The notes: a model not told the origin generated them from the sequence alone. Counted from the stretch's first letter, positions 9,967-21,773 are shown. The stretch: DNA of 64,000 nucleotides from Candidatus Williamhamiltonella defendens (GCF_900699045.1 NZ_CAADHL010000005.1:1-64000); one strand, 5' to 3'. Made by a program: numbers and translations.

Positions 9967-11403
9967 TTATTGTGCTTTACTTTTTTTTGCTTTCAAATTA
10001 GGCAAATCGGTGATGCTGCCTTCATAAATTTCAGCTGCTAATCCCACAGATTCATATAAGGTCGGATGAGCATGGATAGTTAAGGCCATATCTTCCGCAT
10101 CACATCCCATTTCGATGGCCAACCCGATTTCTCCTAGTAATTCTCCGCCATTACTGCCGACAATCGCACCGCCCATAATACGACCCGTCTTTTTATTAAA
10201 AATCAACTTAGTCATCCCCTCTGAACAATCAGAAGCAATGGCTCGACCTGAAGCGGCCCAAGGGAAAATGGCTATTTCATACTCAATACTTTTTTGTTTG
10301 GCTTCTTTTTCTGTTAATCCTACCCAAGCGACTTCAGGTTCAGTATAAGCAATAGAAGGAATGACTTTGGGATCAAAATAGTGTTTGAACCCAGCAATGA
10401 CTTCCGCGGCCACATGGCCTTCGTGTACGCCTTTATGAGCTAACATCGGTTGGCTTACAATATCACCCACTGCAAAAATATGGCGAATATTAGTGCGTAA
10501 TTGTTTATCCACACAGATAAAACCTCGTTCATCCACCGTCACGCCTGCTTTTTCAGCGTTGAGCAATTTTCCATTGGGTTTCCGCCCAATAGCCACCAAA
10601 ACAGCATCATAACGGTGCTCTTCAGGGGTGTGATTGCCTTCCATCGTGACAAAAATACCGTCCTTTTTATCTTTGACTTGAAGGACTGTGGTTTGAAGCA
10701 TGATATTAAATTTTTTCTCGATCTTTTTGGTGAAAATTTTGATAACGTCTTTATCAGCCTCAGGGATTAGTTGATCTGACATTTCAACGACGTCAATCTT
10801 TGACCCCAGTGCTTGATAAACGATCGCCATTTCTAAACCGATAATCCCTCCGCCAATCACTAATAAACGTTTCGGAATGGTTTCTAGTTTCAATGCATCA
10901 GTCGAATTCCAAATGCGAGGATCTGCATGCGGAATGAGAGGAAGTTCTATTGAGCTCGAACCCCCCGCAATAATCGCATTATCAAAGCGGATTTCAGTTT
11001 GTTCTGCATTTTGAGTTGTGACCAACATAGTGTGAGATCCGCTAAATTGAGCTTCGCCTGTTATCACCTTGACCTGACGCATTTTCGCCGTGCCCGATAG
11101 TCCACCGGTAAGCTTTTGAATTACTTTGTTTTTCCATCCTACTATTTTCTTTAAATCAATTTTTGGTGCACCAAAACTCACTCCATGTTCTTCTAGTATT
11201 TTTGTATCTGAGATCACTTTAGCAACATGGAGTAATGCTTTAGAAGGAATGCAACCTACGTTTAAGCACACTCCCCCTAAGAGGGCGTAACGTTCAACTA
11301 ATAGTGTTTCTAACCCTAAATCTGCACAGCGAAATGCCGCGGAATATCCTGCCGGGCCTGCCCCAATCACGACGACTTGAGTTTTTATTTGCGTATTCTT
11401 CAT
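9967..11403 (-). CDS. lpdA: Dihydrolipoamide dehydrogenase (E3)
   Basis: LpdA is the FAD-dependent E3 that reoxidises lipoyl groups of the pyruvate and 2-oxoglutarate dehydrogenase complexes. The 478-residue product has the FAD motif VIGAGPAGYSAA, the redox disulphide in GGVCLNVGCIPSKALLH, the NAD-binding GGGIIGLE and the catalytic HAHPTLYES at the C-terminus. It is the last gene of aceE-aceF-lpdA, 16 bp after aceF. A second promoter is usual in E. coli, but none is obvious in the short gap. Confidence 0.97.
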   Translation of the reverse strand: MKNTQIKTQVVVIGAGPAGYSAAFRCADLGLETLLVERYALLGGVCLNVGCIPSKALLHVAKVISDTKILEEHGVSFGAPKIDLKKIVGWKNKVIQKLTGGLSGTAKMRQVKVITGEAQFSGSHTMLVTTQNAEQTEIRFDNAIIAGGSSSIELPLIPHADPRIWNSTDALKLETIPKRLLVIGGGIIGLEMAIVYQALGSKIDVVEMSDQLIPEADKDVIKIFTKKIEKKFNIMLQTTVLQVKDKKDGIFVTMEGNHTPEEHRYDAVLVAIGRKPNGKLLNAEKAGVTVDERGFICVDKQLRTNIRHIFAVGDIVSQPMLAHKGVHEGHVAAEVIAGFKHYFDPKVIPSIAYTEPEVAWVGLTEKEAKQKSIEYEIAIFPWAASGRAIASDCSEGMTKLIFNKKTGRIMGGAIVGSNGGELLGEIGLAIEMGCDAEDMALTIHAHPTLYESVGLAAEIYEGSITDLPNLKAKKSKAQ

Positions 11404-11419
11404 TAAAACCTCATTAGTG

Positions 11420-13009
11420 TTACATAATCAGACGACGAATATCAGCCATGATAACGCTGATATGACTCACGAAACGAGCACCTACCGCACCGTCAATCAC
11501 CCTATGATCAAAAGACAGTGATAAAGGCAGCATTACACGAGGAAGAAACTCTTTCCCGTTCCAAATGGGTTTAATGGCAGATTTTGACACGCCAAGAATG
11601 GCCACTTCAGGGGCATTCACAATCGGCGTGAATGCCGTTCCTCCAATCCCACCTAAACTGGAAATGGTAAAGCATCCCCCCTGCATATCCGAAGCGGTTA
11701 ATTTACCTGAGCGTGCCTTTTGAGAAATCAACATCAGTTCTTTGGATAGATCAATCACACATTTTTTATTCACGTCACGAAAAACAGGCACGACCAGGCC
11801 ATTCGGTGTATCGACCGCCACCCCAATGTTGATGTATTTTTTTAAAATCAGTTTTTTCCCATCTAACGACAAGGAACTGTTAAAGCGGGGGAAGGTTTCT
11901 AAGGCCTTCGCTACAGCTTTCATCATAAAGACGACAGGCGTGATTTTAACGTCAATCTTCCTTTTTTCTGCTTCGATGTTTTGTTTTTTCCGAAAATCTT
12001 CAAGGTTTGTAATATCTGTTTCATCAAATTGGGTGACATGAGGGATCATGACCCAGTTACGACTGAGATTATCCCCAGTCATTTTTTGAATTCGTGTTAA
12101 TACTATTTCTTCTGTCTCACCAAATTGGTTAAAGTCGATCTTTGGCCAAGGCAAAATGGGCGTTAGGTTTCCTTGGCGAGAAGATGTGAATTCTACAGTC
12201 TGTACTGCATTTTTTATATAAGATTGAACGTCTTCTTTTAAGATGCGCCCTTTACGTCCGGTCCCTGAGACTTTTTCAAGATTAACGCCCAATTCACGCG
12301 CAAACCGGCGAATCACTGGCGTCGCATGCGTATAAGCTTCATCTGTGAAGGAAGGAGTTGTTTTTTCTATGCTTGTTATCGTGTTCGAAGATGCACTGGG
12401 CTTGGAAGGAGTGATTTCTGGTTTTTGCTTAGGCAGCGACTCTGCCGTTTTTTGAATTTTTTGATCGAGTGTAGATGTGATTTTCTCTATTGTATTCATG
12501 ATCACGATCATCGAACCGGTTTTAACTTTATCCCCTGTTTTTATTTGAATTTCTTTCACTGTGCCTGAAAAAGGAGCTGGCACTTCCATGGAAGCTTTAT
12601 CCCCTTCTACGGTGATCAAAGACTGTTCTTTTGTTACAGAGTCCCCCACTTTGACTAAAATCTCAGTGACTTCTAATTCATCAGATCCTACATCCGGCAA
12701 AGACACTGTCTTTGTGTTTTCTTGAGCAGGTATAGCAGGGGCTGGTGTCTTCTCTTTTTTTTCTGAGACAGCCTCTATGCTAGATTCAAAAAGCATGATC
12801 AATTTGCCGGTTTCGACTTTATCTCCAACGGAAACTTTGATTTCCTTTATCGTGCCTTCTTGTGGAGAGGGAATGTCCATTGAGGCTTTATCTCCTTCAA
12901 CACAAAGCAACGTTTGCTCTGGCACCACGACATCGCCGACATTTACCATGATTTCGATGACTTCTGGGGTTTCTATACCGATATCAGGCATTTTAATTTC
13001 AATCACCAT
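11420..13009 (-). CDS. aceF: Pyruvate dehydrogenase E2 (dihydrolipoamide acetyltransferase), two lipoyl domains
   Basis: AceF forms the core of the pyruvate dehydrogenase complex and transfers acetyl to CoA. The 529-residue product contains two lipoyl domains, each with GDKAS holding the lipoylated Lys (near residues 41 and 142), where E. coli has three. Then come a Thr/Pro/Ser-rich linker, a peripheral-subunit-binding domain ([16 protein letters not shown]) and the catalytic domain ending in [12 protein letters not shown] with the active-site His. The frame is clean and the operon position normal. Loss of a lipoyl domain is known to be tolerated in E. coli. Confidence 0.97.
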   Translation of the reverse strand: MVIEIKMPDIGIETPEVIEIMVNVGDVVVPEQTLLCVEGDKASMDIPSPQEGTIKEIKVSVGDKVETGKLIMLFESSIEAVSEKKEKTPAPAIPAQENTKTVSLPDVGSDELEVTEILVKVGDSVTKEQSLITVEGDKASMEVPAPFSGTVKEIQIKTGDKVKTGSMIVIMNTIEKITSTLDQKIQKTAESLPKQKPEITPSKPSASSNTITSIEKTTPSFTDEAYTHATPVIRRFARELGVNLEKVSGTGRKGRILKEDVQSYIKNAVQTVEFTSSRQGNLTPILPWPKIDFNQFGETEEIVLTRIQKMTGDNLSRNWVMIPHVTQFDETDITNLEDFRKKQNIEAEKRKIDVKITPVVFMMKAVAKALETFPRFNSSLSLDGKKLILKKYINIGVAVDTPNGLVVPVFRDVNKKCVIDLSKELMLISQKARSGKLTASDMQGGCFTISSLGGIGGTAFTPIVNAPEVAILGVSKSAIKPIWNGKEFLPRVMLPLSLSFDHRVIDGAVGARFVSHISVIMADIRRLIM

Positions 13010-13035
13010 TGATGAGTTACCTTTTGAAAATGATT

Positions 13036-15702
13036 TTATGCTAAACGGGGATTTTGTTTATTCGGATCGATATTAAACTTTATCATCGCTTCTTTAACTT
13101 CTTTAGGATTAAAAACCCCTATTTTAGTGAGCTCTGTCAATGCAGCAATTACCACATAAGCCGCATTTACCTCAAAGTGATGTCGTAAATTTTCACGGCT
13201 ATCGGAACGCCCGTAACCGTCTGTTCCTAAAACACGAAAATGACGAGTGGGAATGAAGGGCCGAATTTGTTCCGCAAATAATTTCATGTAATCCGTGGAG
13301 GCAATCACCGGGGCTTGATGCAAAATTTGAGCAACATAAGGCACCTTCGGTGTTTCGGCGGGGTGCAACATGTTCCATCTCTCACAATCTTGACCATCAC
13401 GTGCTAATTCAGTAAATGAAGTCACACTGTAGACATTAGAGGCAATGTCATACTTTTGAGATAAAATCTGAGCGGCCTCGCGAACGTGACGCAAAATAGC
13501 CCCTGATCCCATTAACTGAAGTTTAGATTTTTTACCAGGCAGGATTTCTAATAAATAAATGCCTTTGCCTATACCTTCTTCTGCCCCATTTGGCATCGCG
13601 GGCATGTGATAATTTTCATTTAAGGTGGTCAAATAATAGTAAACATTTTCTTGCGCTTCGCCATACATCCTTTCAAGGCCTTTATGCATAATGACAGCCA
13701 CTTCATACGCATAAGCAGGATCGTAAGAAATACAATTTGGAATGGTTAACGATTGAATGTGACTATGACCGTCTTCATGCTGCAAACCTTCCCCATTAAG
13801 CGTCGTACGCCCTGAAGTGCCGCCTATTAAAAATCCACGTGCCTGTTGATCACTTGCTGCCCAGCACAGATCTCCGATCCGTTGAAACCCAAATATAGAA
13901 TAATAGATATAAAAAGGAATCATCGGGAGATCGTTTGTACTATAAGACGTGGCTGCGGCTAACCAAGAAGAAGCGGCGCCAAGCTCATTAATTCCTTCTT
14001 GTAAAATTTGCCCTTTGGCATCCTCTTTATAATAAGCGACTTGTTCATGATCCTGCGGGACATATTGTTGACCGCGGGGATTATAAATGCCAATTTGGCG
14101 AAACAACCCTTCCATACCAAATGTACGTGCTTCATCGGCGATGATAGGCACAATTCGATCTTTAATAGATTTATTTTTTAACATCACATTCAATACTCTC
14201 ACAAAAGCGATGGTCGTAGAGATGTGTTTTGTTTGCTCTTGAAACAGAGCACTGAAATCTTTTAGTGAAGGGAGCTCTAGTTTTTGTGTGAAATTTTTCA
14301 AACGAGATGGTAAATATCCGCCTAAAGATTGACGTTGATGATGCAGATATTTCTCTTCTTCAGACTCCTTTTCAAAGGTGACATAAGGCAATTTTTCAAT
14401 ATCTTCGTCTTTGACAGCGATGTCAAAACGATCTCTAAAATAGCGTATCCCTTCCATATTGATCTTTTTAAGTTGATGAGCAATATTTTTTCCTTCACAC
14501 GCTTCACCCATCCCATAGCCTTTAATAGTATGAGCCAGAATTAGAGTGGGTTTTCCCTTGGTCTCTTGTGCTTTTTTCAAGGCTGCAAAAATTTTAATAG
14601 GATCATGCCCCCCTCTGTTGAGGGCCCATATCTCATCATCGCTCATATCTTTGACTAAAGCTGCCGTTTCAGGATATCGCCCAAAAAAGTATTCGCGTAT
14701 ATAAGCGCCATTTTTAGATCTAAAGGTTTGATAATCGCCATCTACAGTTTCATTCATCAATTGGACTAGCTTACCACTGATATCTCTACTCAGTAGATCA
14801 TCCCAGCGCCCTCCCCAAATTATCTTGATGACCTGCCAACCTGCGCCACTAAAAATCCCTTCGAGCTCATCAATAATTTTCCCATTTCCGGTTACGGGGC
14901 CATCAAGACGCTGTAAGTTACAATTAATAATAAACACCAAATTATCGAGCTTTTCTCGAACGGCAATAGTAATAGCGCCTTTAGATTCGGGTTCATCCAT
15001 TTCTCCGTCTCCTAGAAAGGCATATACCCGTTGCTTAGAGGTGTTTTTTAAACCTCTGTGTTCAAGATATTTTAAAAATTTAGCTTGATAGATGGCATTA
15101 AGAGGCCCTAAACCCATAGAAACGGTCGGAAATTGCCAAAATTCCGGCATTAATTTAGGGTGTGGATAAGAAGAAAGACCTTTTCCTTCGACTTCTTGGC
15201 GAAAATAATCAAGTTGCTCTTCTGTTAAACGACCTTCTAAAAAAGCCCGAGCGTAAATACCCGGGGAGATATGGCCTTGAAAGAAAACTAAATCTCCACC
15301 GTCGTGTTGATTAGGGGCACGAAAAAAATGATGAAAGCAGACTTCATAAAAGGTCGCAAAAGATTGAAAAGACGCAATGTGCCCGCCTAAATCTAAATCT
15401 TTTTTCGATGCTTTTAGAACCATCATGATGGCATTCCAACGAATCGCTGCTCTAATACGGCGTTCTAGTTTTAAATCTCCTGGATAAGGGGGATCGTCTT
15501 CTGTTGAGATAGAATTGATATAATTTTTTTGGAGAGATCTTTGAGAAAGAGGGGCTCCCATTTTTTGAGCGGCACTTAACACTTGATCTATCAGATACTG
15601 AGCACGCTCAACACCTTCTTCACGGATCACCGATTCAATCGACTTTCGCCAGTCTTGTGTTTCGATATAATCCACGTCATTGTTTGATAAAGGATCTGAC
15701 AT
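13036..15702 (-). CDS. aceE: Pyruvate dehydrogenase E1 component
   Basis: AceE is the thiamine-diphosphate E1 that decarboxylates pyruvate and acetylates lipoyl-AceF. The 888 residues match the E. coli length. The family start is recognisable ([14 protein letters not shown]). The ThDP motif appears as [14 protein letters not shown] followed by [11 protein letters not shown]. The C-terminal transketolase-like part has [15 protein letters not shown]. It heads the ace operon. The regulator pdhR, usually just upstream in enterobacteria, is absent: only a 505-bp non-coding stretch precedes aceE. Confidence 0.98.
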   Translation of the reverse strand: MSDPLSNNDVDYIETQDWRKSIESVIREEGVERAQYLIDQVLSAAQKMGAPLSQRSLQKNYINSISTEDDPPYPGDLKLERRIRAAIRWNAIMMVLKASKKDLDLGGHIASFQSFATFYEVCFHHFFRAPNQHDGGDLVFFQGHISPGIYARAFLEGRLTEEQLDYFRQEVEGKGLSSYPHPKLMPEFWQFPTVSMGLGPLNAIYQAKFLKYLEHRGLKNTSKQRVYAFLGDGEMDEPESKGAITIAVREKLDNLVFIINCNLQRLDGPVTGNGKIIDELEGIFSGAGWQVIKIIWGGRWDDLLSRDISGKLVQLMNETVDGDYQTFRSKNGAYIREYFFGRYPETAALVKDMSDDEIWALNRGGHDPIKIFAALKKAQETKGKPTLILAHTIKGYGMGEACEGKNIAHQLKKINMEGIRYFRDRFDIAVKDEDIEKLPYVTFEKESEEEKYLHHQRQSLGGYLPSRLKNFTQKLELPSLKDFSALFQEQTKHISTTIAFVRVLNVMLKNKSIKDRIVPIIADEARTFGMEGLFRQIGIYNPRGQQYVPQDHEQVAYYKEDAKGQILQEGINELGAASSWLAAATSYSTNDLPMIPFYIYYSIFGFQRIGDLCWAASDQQARGFLIGGTSGRTTLNGEGLQHEDGHSHIQSLTIPNCISYDPAYAYEVAVIMHKGLERMYGEAQENVYYYLTTLNENYHMPAMPNGAEEGIGKGIYLLEILPGKKSKLQLMGSGAILRHVREAAQILSQKYDIASNVYSVTSFTELARDGQDCERWNMLHPAETPKVPYVAQILHQAPVIASTDYMKLFAEQIRPFIPTRHFRVLGTDGYGRSDSRENLRHHFEVNAAYVVIAALTELTKIGVFNPKEVKEAMIKFNIDPNKQNPRLA

Positions 15703-16207
15703 GCTGATTATTCCTTATACTTATTTTTTGAGTTAAACAACATTTATCTTTAAGTTTTTCAATAACTTTAATGGCATCCCCTATTTTGTAAATAAGATCT
15801 CTAAAGTGGTTCCCTCATTTGCAGATTTCATCCCGTAACAGCCCTCAAACCATGTTTACTCTATGCTTTTAGTTTTTACTCTTCTTCGCCTGACGATCTA
15901 TATAACATCTAACAATTATCAGCTCCGATAAAAATGGTGAGCATTTTAACACTTAGGCCAACAATTGAGCAATCATCATTAAATAATGCAGCACGGCTGT
16001 TTCATAACATATGCTTGAATAAAAGCCATACTAGAGTAATTTTTACTTATTTTAAAAAATCAGATGCTATAAAAAGATATAATGAGAGAAGAGTTGGAAG
16101 AATGAGAAGTATTCTGGATCAAGCTTTTTTAGATACAAAATAAGATGTTTTACGTTGTTATATTAGACCAACAATAATAACTACTGTTAATTTTATTAAT
16201 TTACTGA
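15703..16207. other. Gap upstream of aceE; no recognised gene
   Basis: This should contain the aceE promoter, but I cannot pick one confidently, nor a clear PdhR operator. A 69-codon + strand ORF at 15934-16143 (ending RMRSILDQAFLDTK) has an ATG but matches nothing I know and has no clear ribosome site, so I do not call it a gene. No pdhR remnant was recognised on the minus strand. Confidence 0.5.
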
Positions 16208-16292
16208 TGGTGCCGAAGGCCGGACTCGAACCGGCACACCCGAAAGCGGTTGATTTTGAGTCAACTGCGTCTACCAATTTCGCCACTTCGGC
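16208..16292 (-). tRNA. leuX: tRNA-Leu(CAA)
   Basis: The minus strand reads GCCGAAGTGGCGAAATTGG at the 5' end and ends GTTCGAGTCCGGCCTTCGGCACCA with encoded CCA. The anticodon loop CTCAAAA (16260-16254) gives anticodon CAA, reading UUG. The long variable arm is typical of tRNA-Leu. It closely matches E. coli leuX. Confidence 0.95.
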
Positions 16293-16527
16293 ACTGAGAA
16301 AAGTCGGTTATGAAAAACGACAGCGATTATACCCGAGCTTCTTTTCTATGCAACTTTTATATAAAAAGCGTTATTACAAATAATTGGGCTTCATCAAATC
16401 TCTGGTGAACACTGAGCATTTCCCCTCAAAATGCCTATCTGATGAGCAGCATAAACGATAAATAAGACTGCTTTTTCGTCAATTGTCTTACTCATACAAA
16501 AGGTGGGCCTATATACATTGGGTCGGA

Positions 16528-17832
16528 TTAGGGAGCCCAAAAATCTAATAAATTATAAAGAATAGCAGAGATTGCCATTAACCCCATAATCACCACAAAA
16601 ATATTACTCATATATCCACTATATTGACGCATTGCCGGAATTTTATGGATAGCATACATCGGCATTAAGTAAAGTAATATGGCAATAATAGGGCCGCTCA
16701 GGGTTTCAATGATACCCAGTATACTAGGATTTAGCGTCGCTACTATCCAGGTGCTTATCAGCATAAAGATGGCCGTAATACGGTTTAAATACGTCGTATT
16801 TACCTTTTTATGCTGAGTACACATTAATTGGATCACTAACCGACTGAATCCTTCTTGAACTCCGAGATAATGCCCCAAAAAAGATTTTGAAATCGCAATA
16901 AAAGCAATAATAGGCGCGATGTAGGCAATAACAGGACTATTATAATGATTTGCTAAATAAGACAAAATAGAAATATTCTCTGATTTTGCCTGTACTAAAT
17001 CCAAGGGAGATAGAGAAAGCACACAGCTAAAAACAAACATCATCACCGTGATCACCATTATGATATGGCTCCATGCCAAGATACTTCCGCATTTTTTTTC
17101 AGCATCTACGCCGTATTTTTTACGGCTTGCTACTGCAAAAGCCGAAATAATCGGCGAATGATTAAACGAAAATACCATCATAGGAATAATGAGCCATAAA
17201 GTCATTAAAATACTCTTGGTAAAGGTGGTTTCGCTGGAAAATAGATTTAAAAAAATAGCATCTGACCAGTAGGGGATTAAATAAAAAGTCAGTAGCATTA
17301 ATACGAAAATAAATGGGAAGGCCAAAATACTTATGGCTTTCACAATCACACTTTTTCCAAAATGGACAATACTCATTAAGCTAAAAATTAAAATAAAGGA
17401 TAAAAATACACGTGGTGGGGGAGAGATGTGCATTTGATGTATTAAAAAGCTCTCGATCGTATTGGTGATGGCCACACTGTAAACCAGTAAAATCGGATAA
17501 ATCGTAAAAAAATACAGCAATGTGATTAGTGTAGCGGCTCTGACACCAAAATGTTCTTCTACTACTTCTGTAATGTCCTTGTCTGGATGTACCCCAGAAA
17601 GTACAAAACGACAAAGACCTCTGTGAGAAAAAAAAGTCATTGGAAAGGCAATCAGCGTCATGATTATCAGTGTCAATAAACCGCCAATACCTGCGTTGAT
17701 AGGTAAAAAAAGAACTCCCGCGCCAATAGCGGTGCCATATAAGCTTAACATCCACATGGTGTCATTTTTGGACCATGGCAGAGCATCTTTCGATGTTTTT
17801 GAAACCAAGGGGAAATTTTTAATTATCTTCAT
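16528..17832 (-). CDS. sdaC: Serine transporter of the HAAAP family
   Basis: SdaC is an inner-membrane proton-serine symporter. The 434 residues comprise about eleven hydrophobic helices. Stretches such as NDTMWMLSLYGTAIGAGVLF, DITEVVEEHFG, VFSFNHSPIISAFAVA and SFLGHYLGVQEGF agree with E. coli SdaC more closely than with TdcC or TyrP as I recall them. It starts with ATG, but no good ribosome-binding site is visible. sdaA/sdaB are not in the window. A strong minus-strand terminator upstream (17928-17963) separates it from nth, so it probably has its own promoter. Confidence 0.88.
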   Translation of the reverse strand: MKIIKNFPLVSKTSKDALPWSKNDTMWMLSLYGTAIGAGVLFLPINAGIGGLLTLIIMTLIAFPMTFFSHRGLCRFVLSGVHPDKDITEVVEEHFGVRAATLITLLYFFTIYPILLVYSVAITNTIESFLIHQMHISPPPRVFLSFILIFSLMSIVHFGKSVIVKAISILAFPFIFVLMLLTFYLIPYWSDAIFLNLFSSETTFTKSILMTLWLIIPMMVFSFNHSPIISAFAVASRKKYGVDAEKKCGSILAWSHIIMVITVMMFVFSCVLSLSPLDLVQAKSENISILSYLANHYNSPVIAYIAPIIAFIAISKSFLGHYLGVQEGFSRLVIQLMCTQHKKVNTTYLNRITAIFMLISTWIVATLNPSILGIIETLSGPIIAILLYLMPMYAIHKIPAMRQYSGYMSNIFVVIMGLMAISAILYNLLDFWAP

Positions 17833-17927
17833 AATAGTTATTGTAATTTTCTATGATTTTTGTGGGGATTGATCCTTATAAAAATAAGGATTTTCATTAA
17901 AATATCATATATTAAAATAATAAAAAA

Positions 17928-17963
17928 CCCGATAAACAAAACCTAAAAAGGAAATTTATCGGG
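17928..17963 (-). terminator. Rho-independent terminator between nth and sdaC
   Basis: On the minus strand CCCGATAAA (17963-17955) pairs with TTTATCGGG (17936-17928) across an 18-base loop and is followed directly by TTTTTTATTATTTT. It lies 165 bp downstream of nth and upstream of sdaC, so it most likely ends the nth transcript. Confidence 0.8.
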
Positions 17964-18128
17964 ATCCTCGATACGATGTGGATTGTAAAAGCAATGGCAT
18001 ATGTTATGACTTTTAAAAAATAAAAAAGTTCTTATAAAGTATAAAAAATGATAGGATTTATTTTTTGAAGGAAGATATAAAAATACCTATAGGAAAAACG
18101 GATAGAACAACGACTTATTTTAAAATAT

Positions 18129-18776
18129 TTATAACGAAGCCATCAATTCTGTTTTTTCTTTAAATTCACATAAATCCCAAATGATGCAAGAGCCACAACG
18201 TGGCTTACGCGCGATACAATGGTATCTCCCGTGGAAAATCAACCAATGGTGACAATCTTTTTTAAATTCCTCTGGTACGACCTTAAGCAATTTTTTTTCA
18301 ACCAAAACAACATTTTGACCAGATACGAATTTCGTTCTGTTACAAACACGAAAAATGTGAGTATCAACAGCAATAGTCGGCCAATCAAAAGCGGTATTAA
18401 GAACCACATTAGCTGTTTTACGCCCGACACCGGGCAGAGATTCTAATACTGCTCTATCTTCGGGCACGGCCCCTTGGTATTTTTCCAACAACAGAGAACA
18501 GGTTTTAATAATGTTTTCGGCTTTGATATTAAATAATCCAATGCTTTTAATATATTCTTTGAGCCTATTGACGCCTAATGATAAAAGCGCCTTTGGTGTA
18601 TTCGCTATAGGATAGAGTTTTGCAGTAGCTTTATTTACACTAAGATCAGTCGCTTGAGATGAAAGCAAGACTGATATTAACAATTCAAAGGGAGTGCTGT
18701 ACACTAGTTTAGTACTAGACAGAGGATTTTGATCACGTAAACGAGCTAAAATTTCCCTGCGTTTTTTTTGATTCAT
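18129..18776 (-). CDS. nth: Endonuclease III
   Basis: Nth is a DNA glycosylase/AP lyase that removes oxidised pyrimidines. I start it at the ATG at 18776 (MNQKKRREILARLR), matching E. coli MNKAKRLEIL, rather than 11 codons upstream; this gives 215 residues. The helix-hairpin-helix LPGVGRKTANVV carries the catalytic Lys, and the catalytic Asp is in VDTHIFRVCNRT. The [4Fe-4S] Cys pattern CIARKPRCGSCIIWDLC (C-x6-C-x2-C-x5-C) is intact. Retention contrasts with loss of uvrB in the same window. Confidence 0.95.
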   Translation of the reverse strand: MNQKKRREILARLRDQNPLSSTKLVYSTPFELLISVLLSSQATDLSVNKATAKLYPIANTPKALLSLGVNRLKEYIKSIGLFNIKAENIIKTCSLLLEKYQGAVPEDRAVLESLPGVGRKTANVVLNTAFDWPTIAVDTHIFRVCNRTKFVSGQNVVLVEKKLLKVVPEEFKKDCHHWLIFHGRYHCIARKPRCGSCIIWDLCEFKEKTELMASL

Positions 18777-18973
18777 TTCTATTTTCTCTATCAAATATGT
18801 AATTACCATGCCGATTGGCTGATTGTTTTATCCCTAGCCATATTTTGATGTTTTTTATATCTTTGAGGCGCAAATCCCAGATTTTTATCTGTCATTTTAA
18901 AAAATCGAGGTTTCATCGTCATACAAATTGAAATGTTTATAATCCGTTTTACTCAAACTTCTGTGAACACAAA

Positions 18974-19930
18974 TCATCTTCCACGAAGAGAAATATCTCC
19001 AATTTGATAAGTTTTGATGCCTCCTTTTGTTTCTAATAATAACCCCCCGTATTGATCAATACCTCTCGAAATGCCTTGTATTTGTTGATTCCCGAGGATT
19101 AATTTGACAGGTCGATTAAGATAATTATCCAACTCGTTCCACTTCGAAATAAAAGTCGATAAACCTGTCTTTTCAAATACAATGAGTTGAGAACGTAATT
19201 TCAATAATAATAAAACAGTTAATTTATTACGATCTATTGTTATTCCTGCTTCTTTGAGATGGCTCCAATTTTGCTCAATCCCTTTGTTTGATAAAGTGTT
19301 GTTGATATTAAGACCCATACCAATAATCACTTGAGCGGGTTTAAATTTTTTTCCCAGAAGCTCCACCAAAACTCCTGCCAATTTTTTATCCCGATAATAC
19401 AGATCGTTTGGCCACTTCACGCGGATATCTAGCCCCCCCAAATTGTGCAATACTTCCGTGATAAGAATCCCTATGACCAAACTTAATCCGACAGCCGATG
19501 CCGTCCCTCTTTCGAGTCTCCAAAACATCGAAAGATAAAGATTTTGCCCAAAAGGTGAAACCCATTCTCTGCCCCGCCTTCCTCGCCCTGCTGTTTGGTG
19601 CTCCGCGACACAGGCATCACCAGAACGGAGTGTCTCTATATTATCTAATAAATACTGATTGGTTGAATCGACTAAAGCCAATACTTTTATCCGTCCTTCA
19701 GGTAAATCTCTCAATATTTTTTTTTCATCCAGTAATTCAATAGGAGACAATAAATAATATCCCTTAATTGTTTGAAACTTGATTTCCAGCCCCCAATGTC
19801 GGAGCGTTTGAATATGTTGATTCAAGACTGAAAGACTTATTTCAAGATATTCCTCTAATTGTTTTCCTGAATAGGCATCCCCCGTTGATAAAATTCGGAT
19901 TAAGCGAAAAAGCTCGATAAAATTTTTCAC
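18974..19930 (-). CDS. birA: Biotin-protein ligase / biotin operon repressor
   Basis: BirA attaches biotin to the acetyl-CoA carboxylase carrier protein and, with its N-terminal HTH domain, represses bio genes. The 318-residue product keeps the HTH segment ([24 protein letters not shown]), the biotinyl-AMP loop [10 protein letters not shown] and the KWPNDLYY motif. The start is GTG within the overlap GTGA: murB's stop TGA overlaps the birA start, indicating translational coupling. The murB-birA order is as in E. coli. Confidence 0.95.
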   Translation of the reverse strand: MKNFIELFRLIRILSTGDAYSGKQLEEYLEISLSVLNQHIQTLRHWGLEIKFQTIKGYYLLSPIELLDEKKILRDLPEGRIKVLALVDSTNQYLLDNIETLRSGDACVAEHQTAGRGRRGREWVSPFGQNLYLSMFWRLERGTASAVGLSLVIGILITEVLHNLGGLDIRVKWPNDLYYRDKKLAGVLVELLGKKFKPAQVIIGMGLNINNTLSNKGIEQNWSHLKEAGITIDRNKLTVLLLLKLRSQLIVFEKTGLSTFISKWNELDNYLNRPVKLILGNQQIQGISRGIDQYGGLLLETKGGIKTYQIGDISLRGR

Positions 19931-20958
19931 GATAAAACAGCCATTGGATTGATTTCTCCTTCAGCAGAAATAAACCGTACTTCAGGTTCTAAGTAAACTG
20001 AAAATGTTAAAGCAACCTTTTGATAAACATAACGTGCTAGATCTAATATATCTTGACTGGAGGCATGATTTTTATTTATCAAGACTAATGCTTGATGAGC
20101 ATGGACAGCAGCACCGCCTATTGTATATCCTTTTAAATGACATTGATCTATTAGCCAGCCTGCAGCTAATTTTACTGTTCCGTCCGCTTGAGGGTAATAA
20201 ACCAAATTAGGATAATTTTTGATCATTAAAGCAGCGGTATCTCGATCCACATTTGGATTTTTAAAAAAGCTTCCGGCATTCCCGATTAACATCGGATTAG
20301 GGAGTTTATTTCGCCTAATCGCACAAACAAAATCAAAAATCTCTTTTGCCGTTACCTTAAAAGGATCTAGTGTTTTTAAATCACCATAATCTAGTTGAGG
20401 CGCCCAGCACTTCTTTAGCTTAATGCCGACAGCAATAATAAAACAGGTTTTATAATGATGTTTAAAAATGCTGTCTCTATATCCAAAACGGCAATCTTTT
20501 CTACTCAATCTTTGGCAATCAGCAGTACAGGGATTTAGTAGATCGACGTATTCACAAATTTGATCGAATTCAACACCATATGCTCCAATATTTTGTATGG
20601 GTGCTGCTCCTACAGAGCCTGGTATTAAAGCAAGGTTTTCTAAACCTAAGATATTATTTTGTAATGTGTAGCAGACTAATTCATGCCAGTTTTCACCTGC
20701 GCAAACATGCAAATGCCAATCAGTTTCACTTTCTGTGTAACTGATCCCTTTTATTTGATTTAATAGCACAACACCTAAAAAATCTTCCAAAAAGAGGACA
20801 TTACTGCCCGATCCCAAAAAAATAAAAGGAAGTTTGAAATTTTTTGTATTATAAAAAGCCTCAATTAAAATGTTGACTGAATCTACGGTAATCACATCAA
20901 CTGCATGGGCAGGAATAGAAAACGTATTTAAACGTTTTAGAGATTTAAGAGGCATCAT
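19927..20958 (-). CDS. murB: UDP-N-acetylenolpyruvoylglucosamine reductase
   Basis: MurB is a FAD/NADPH enzyme that produces UDP-MurNAc for peptidoglycan. The 343 residues match the E. coli length. FAD-binding motifs include [30 protein letters not shown] and [10 protein letters not shown], with the catalytic Ser in the last; a Glu in LEPEVRFI near the C-terminus completes the site. Translation starts ATGATG. Retention suggests the cell still makes a wall. Confidence 0.96.
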   Translation of the reverse strand: MMPLKSLKRLNTFSIPAHAVDVITVDSVNILIEAFYNTKNFKLPFIFLGSGSNVLFLEDFLGVVLLNQIKGISYTESETDWHLHVCAGENWHELVCYTLQNNILGLENLALIPGSVGAAPIQNIGAYGVEFDQICEYVDLLNPCTADCQRLSRKDCRFGYRDSIFKHHYKTCFIIAVGIKLKKCWAPQLDYGDLKTLDPFKVTAKEIFDFVCAIRRNKLPNPMLIGNAGSFFKNPNVDRDTAALMIKNYPNLVYYPQADGTVKLAAGWLIDQCHLKGYTIGGAAVHAHQALVLINKNHASSQDILDLARYVYQKVALTFSVYLEPEVRFISAEGEINPMAVLS

Positions 20959-21059
20959 ATAATGAAGTTGATTTTTCCATCTATTTTTTAGTTTTAGATA
21001 ATATCATGAGCGTATTGTTGAAGACGAAATCCTTTTCTTTTAAATAGAATGCAAATTTT

Positions 21060-21773
21060 TGAGCACCTTTCTGATACAGTACTTATAAAAGATACCTTAA
21101 AAATTACATATCATTCAAGATTGGTTACACTAGGCCACCAGCCAATTTAATGCTTCGGATATTTATTACGGTCACGGAGCCGATAACTCTTTGGATGAAG
21201 AGGTACAACTCATTCTCCCCAGTTTATCTCTTCCTATCAATATGCCAAAAGCAATAAAAAGTGCACGATTAACCCTAATTCTGTTGAGCGAATTATGCGT
21301 AGAATCAATGAACGTATTCCGGCATTATTATCTCACTAATACCGCTTTGTTCTGTGGACAGTCGTATTATGTTAACGAGCAAGTTTTGATACTGCGTTCT
21401 CCTATAGGGGAGTTCATTGAGGATCACTTTTAAGAGTTACCCTATTTCTTCAGATCTATTTAACGATTTTCTCCGCATCACTTATAACTTGATTGTGACT
21501 AACCCACCACTATGTGGATGTCAAAGATATCAACGATTTACCACTCTAATTTCTTTTTGAGCCTCGTCTTCGATTAGAAGCAAGAGAAGATAGTTTCAAC
21601 TAGTACAGCGCATATTAACTAGTGCCGGAAGGTTTTTAAAAGAGAATGGTGTATTGATTGGTGAAGTCGGCAACAGTCAAGCACCTTTAATAGAAGAACA
21701 TCCTAATGTTCCTTTTTTATGGGTGAAATGTCAGAAAGGAGGTGAGAGTTTGTTTATGTTAATAAAAGAATAG
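21060..21773 (+). pseudogene. prmB: prmB remnant (ribosomal protein L3 glutamine methyltransferase)
   Basis: Broken frames read successively ASDIYYGHGADNSLDEEVQL, SPIGEFIEDHF, SDLFNDFLRITYNLIVTNPP and FLKENGVLIGEVGNS, ending FMLIKE and TAG at 21773. These match E. coli PrmB in order. About 45 residues that should carry the SAM-binding motif are missing between SPIGEFIEDHF and SDLFND. The NPPY catalytic motif has become NPPL. Stops and frameshifts also occur. The left boundary is approximate. aroC, which follows prmB in E. coli, was not recognised downstream. Confidence 0.88.

Noticed and set aside
15934-16143. 69-codon + strand ORF upstream of aceE as a new gene or pdhR remnant
   Set aside because: No similarity to PdhR on either strand, no clear ribosome site, composition like the surrounding DNA.
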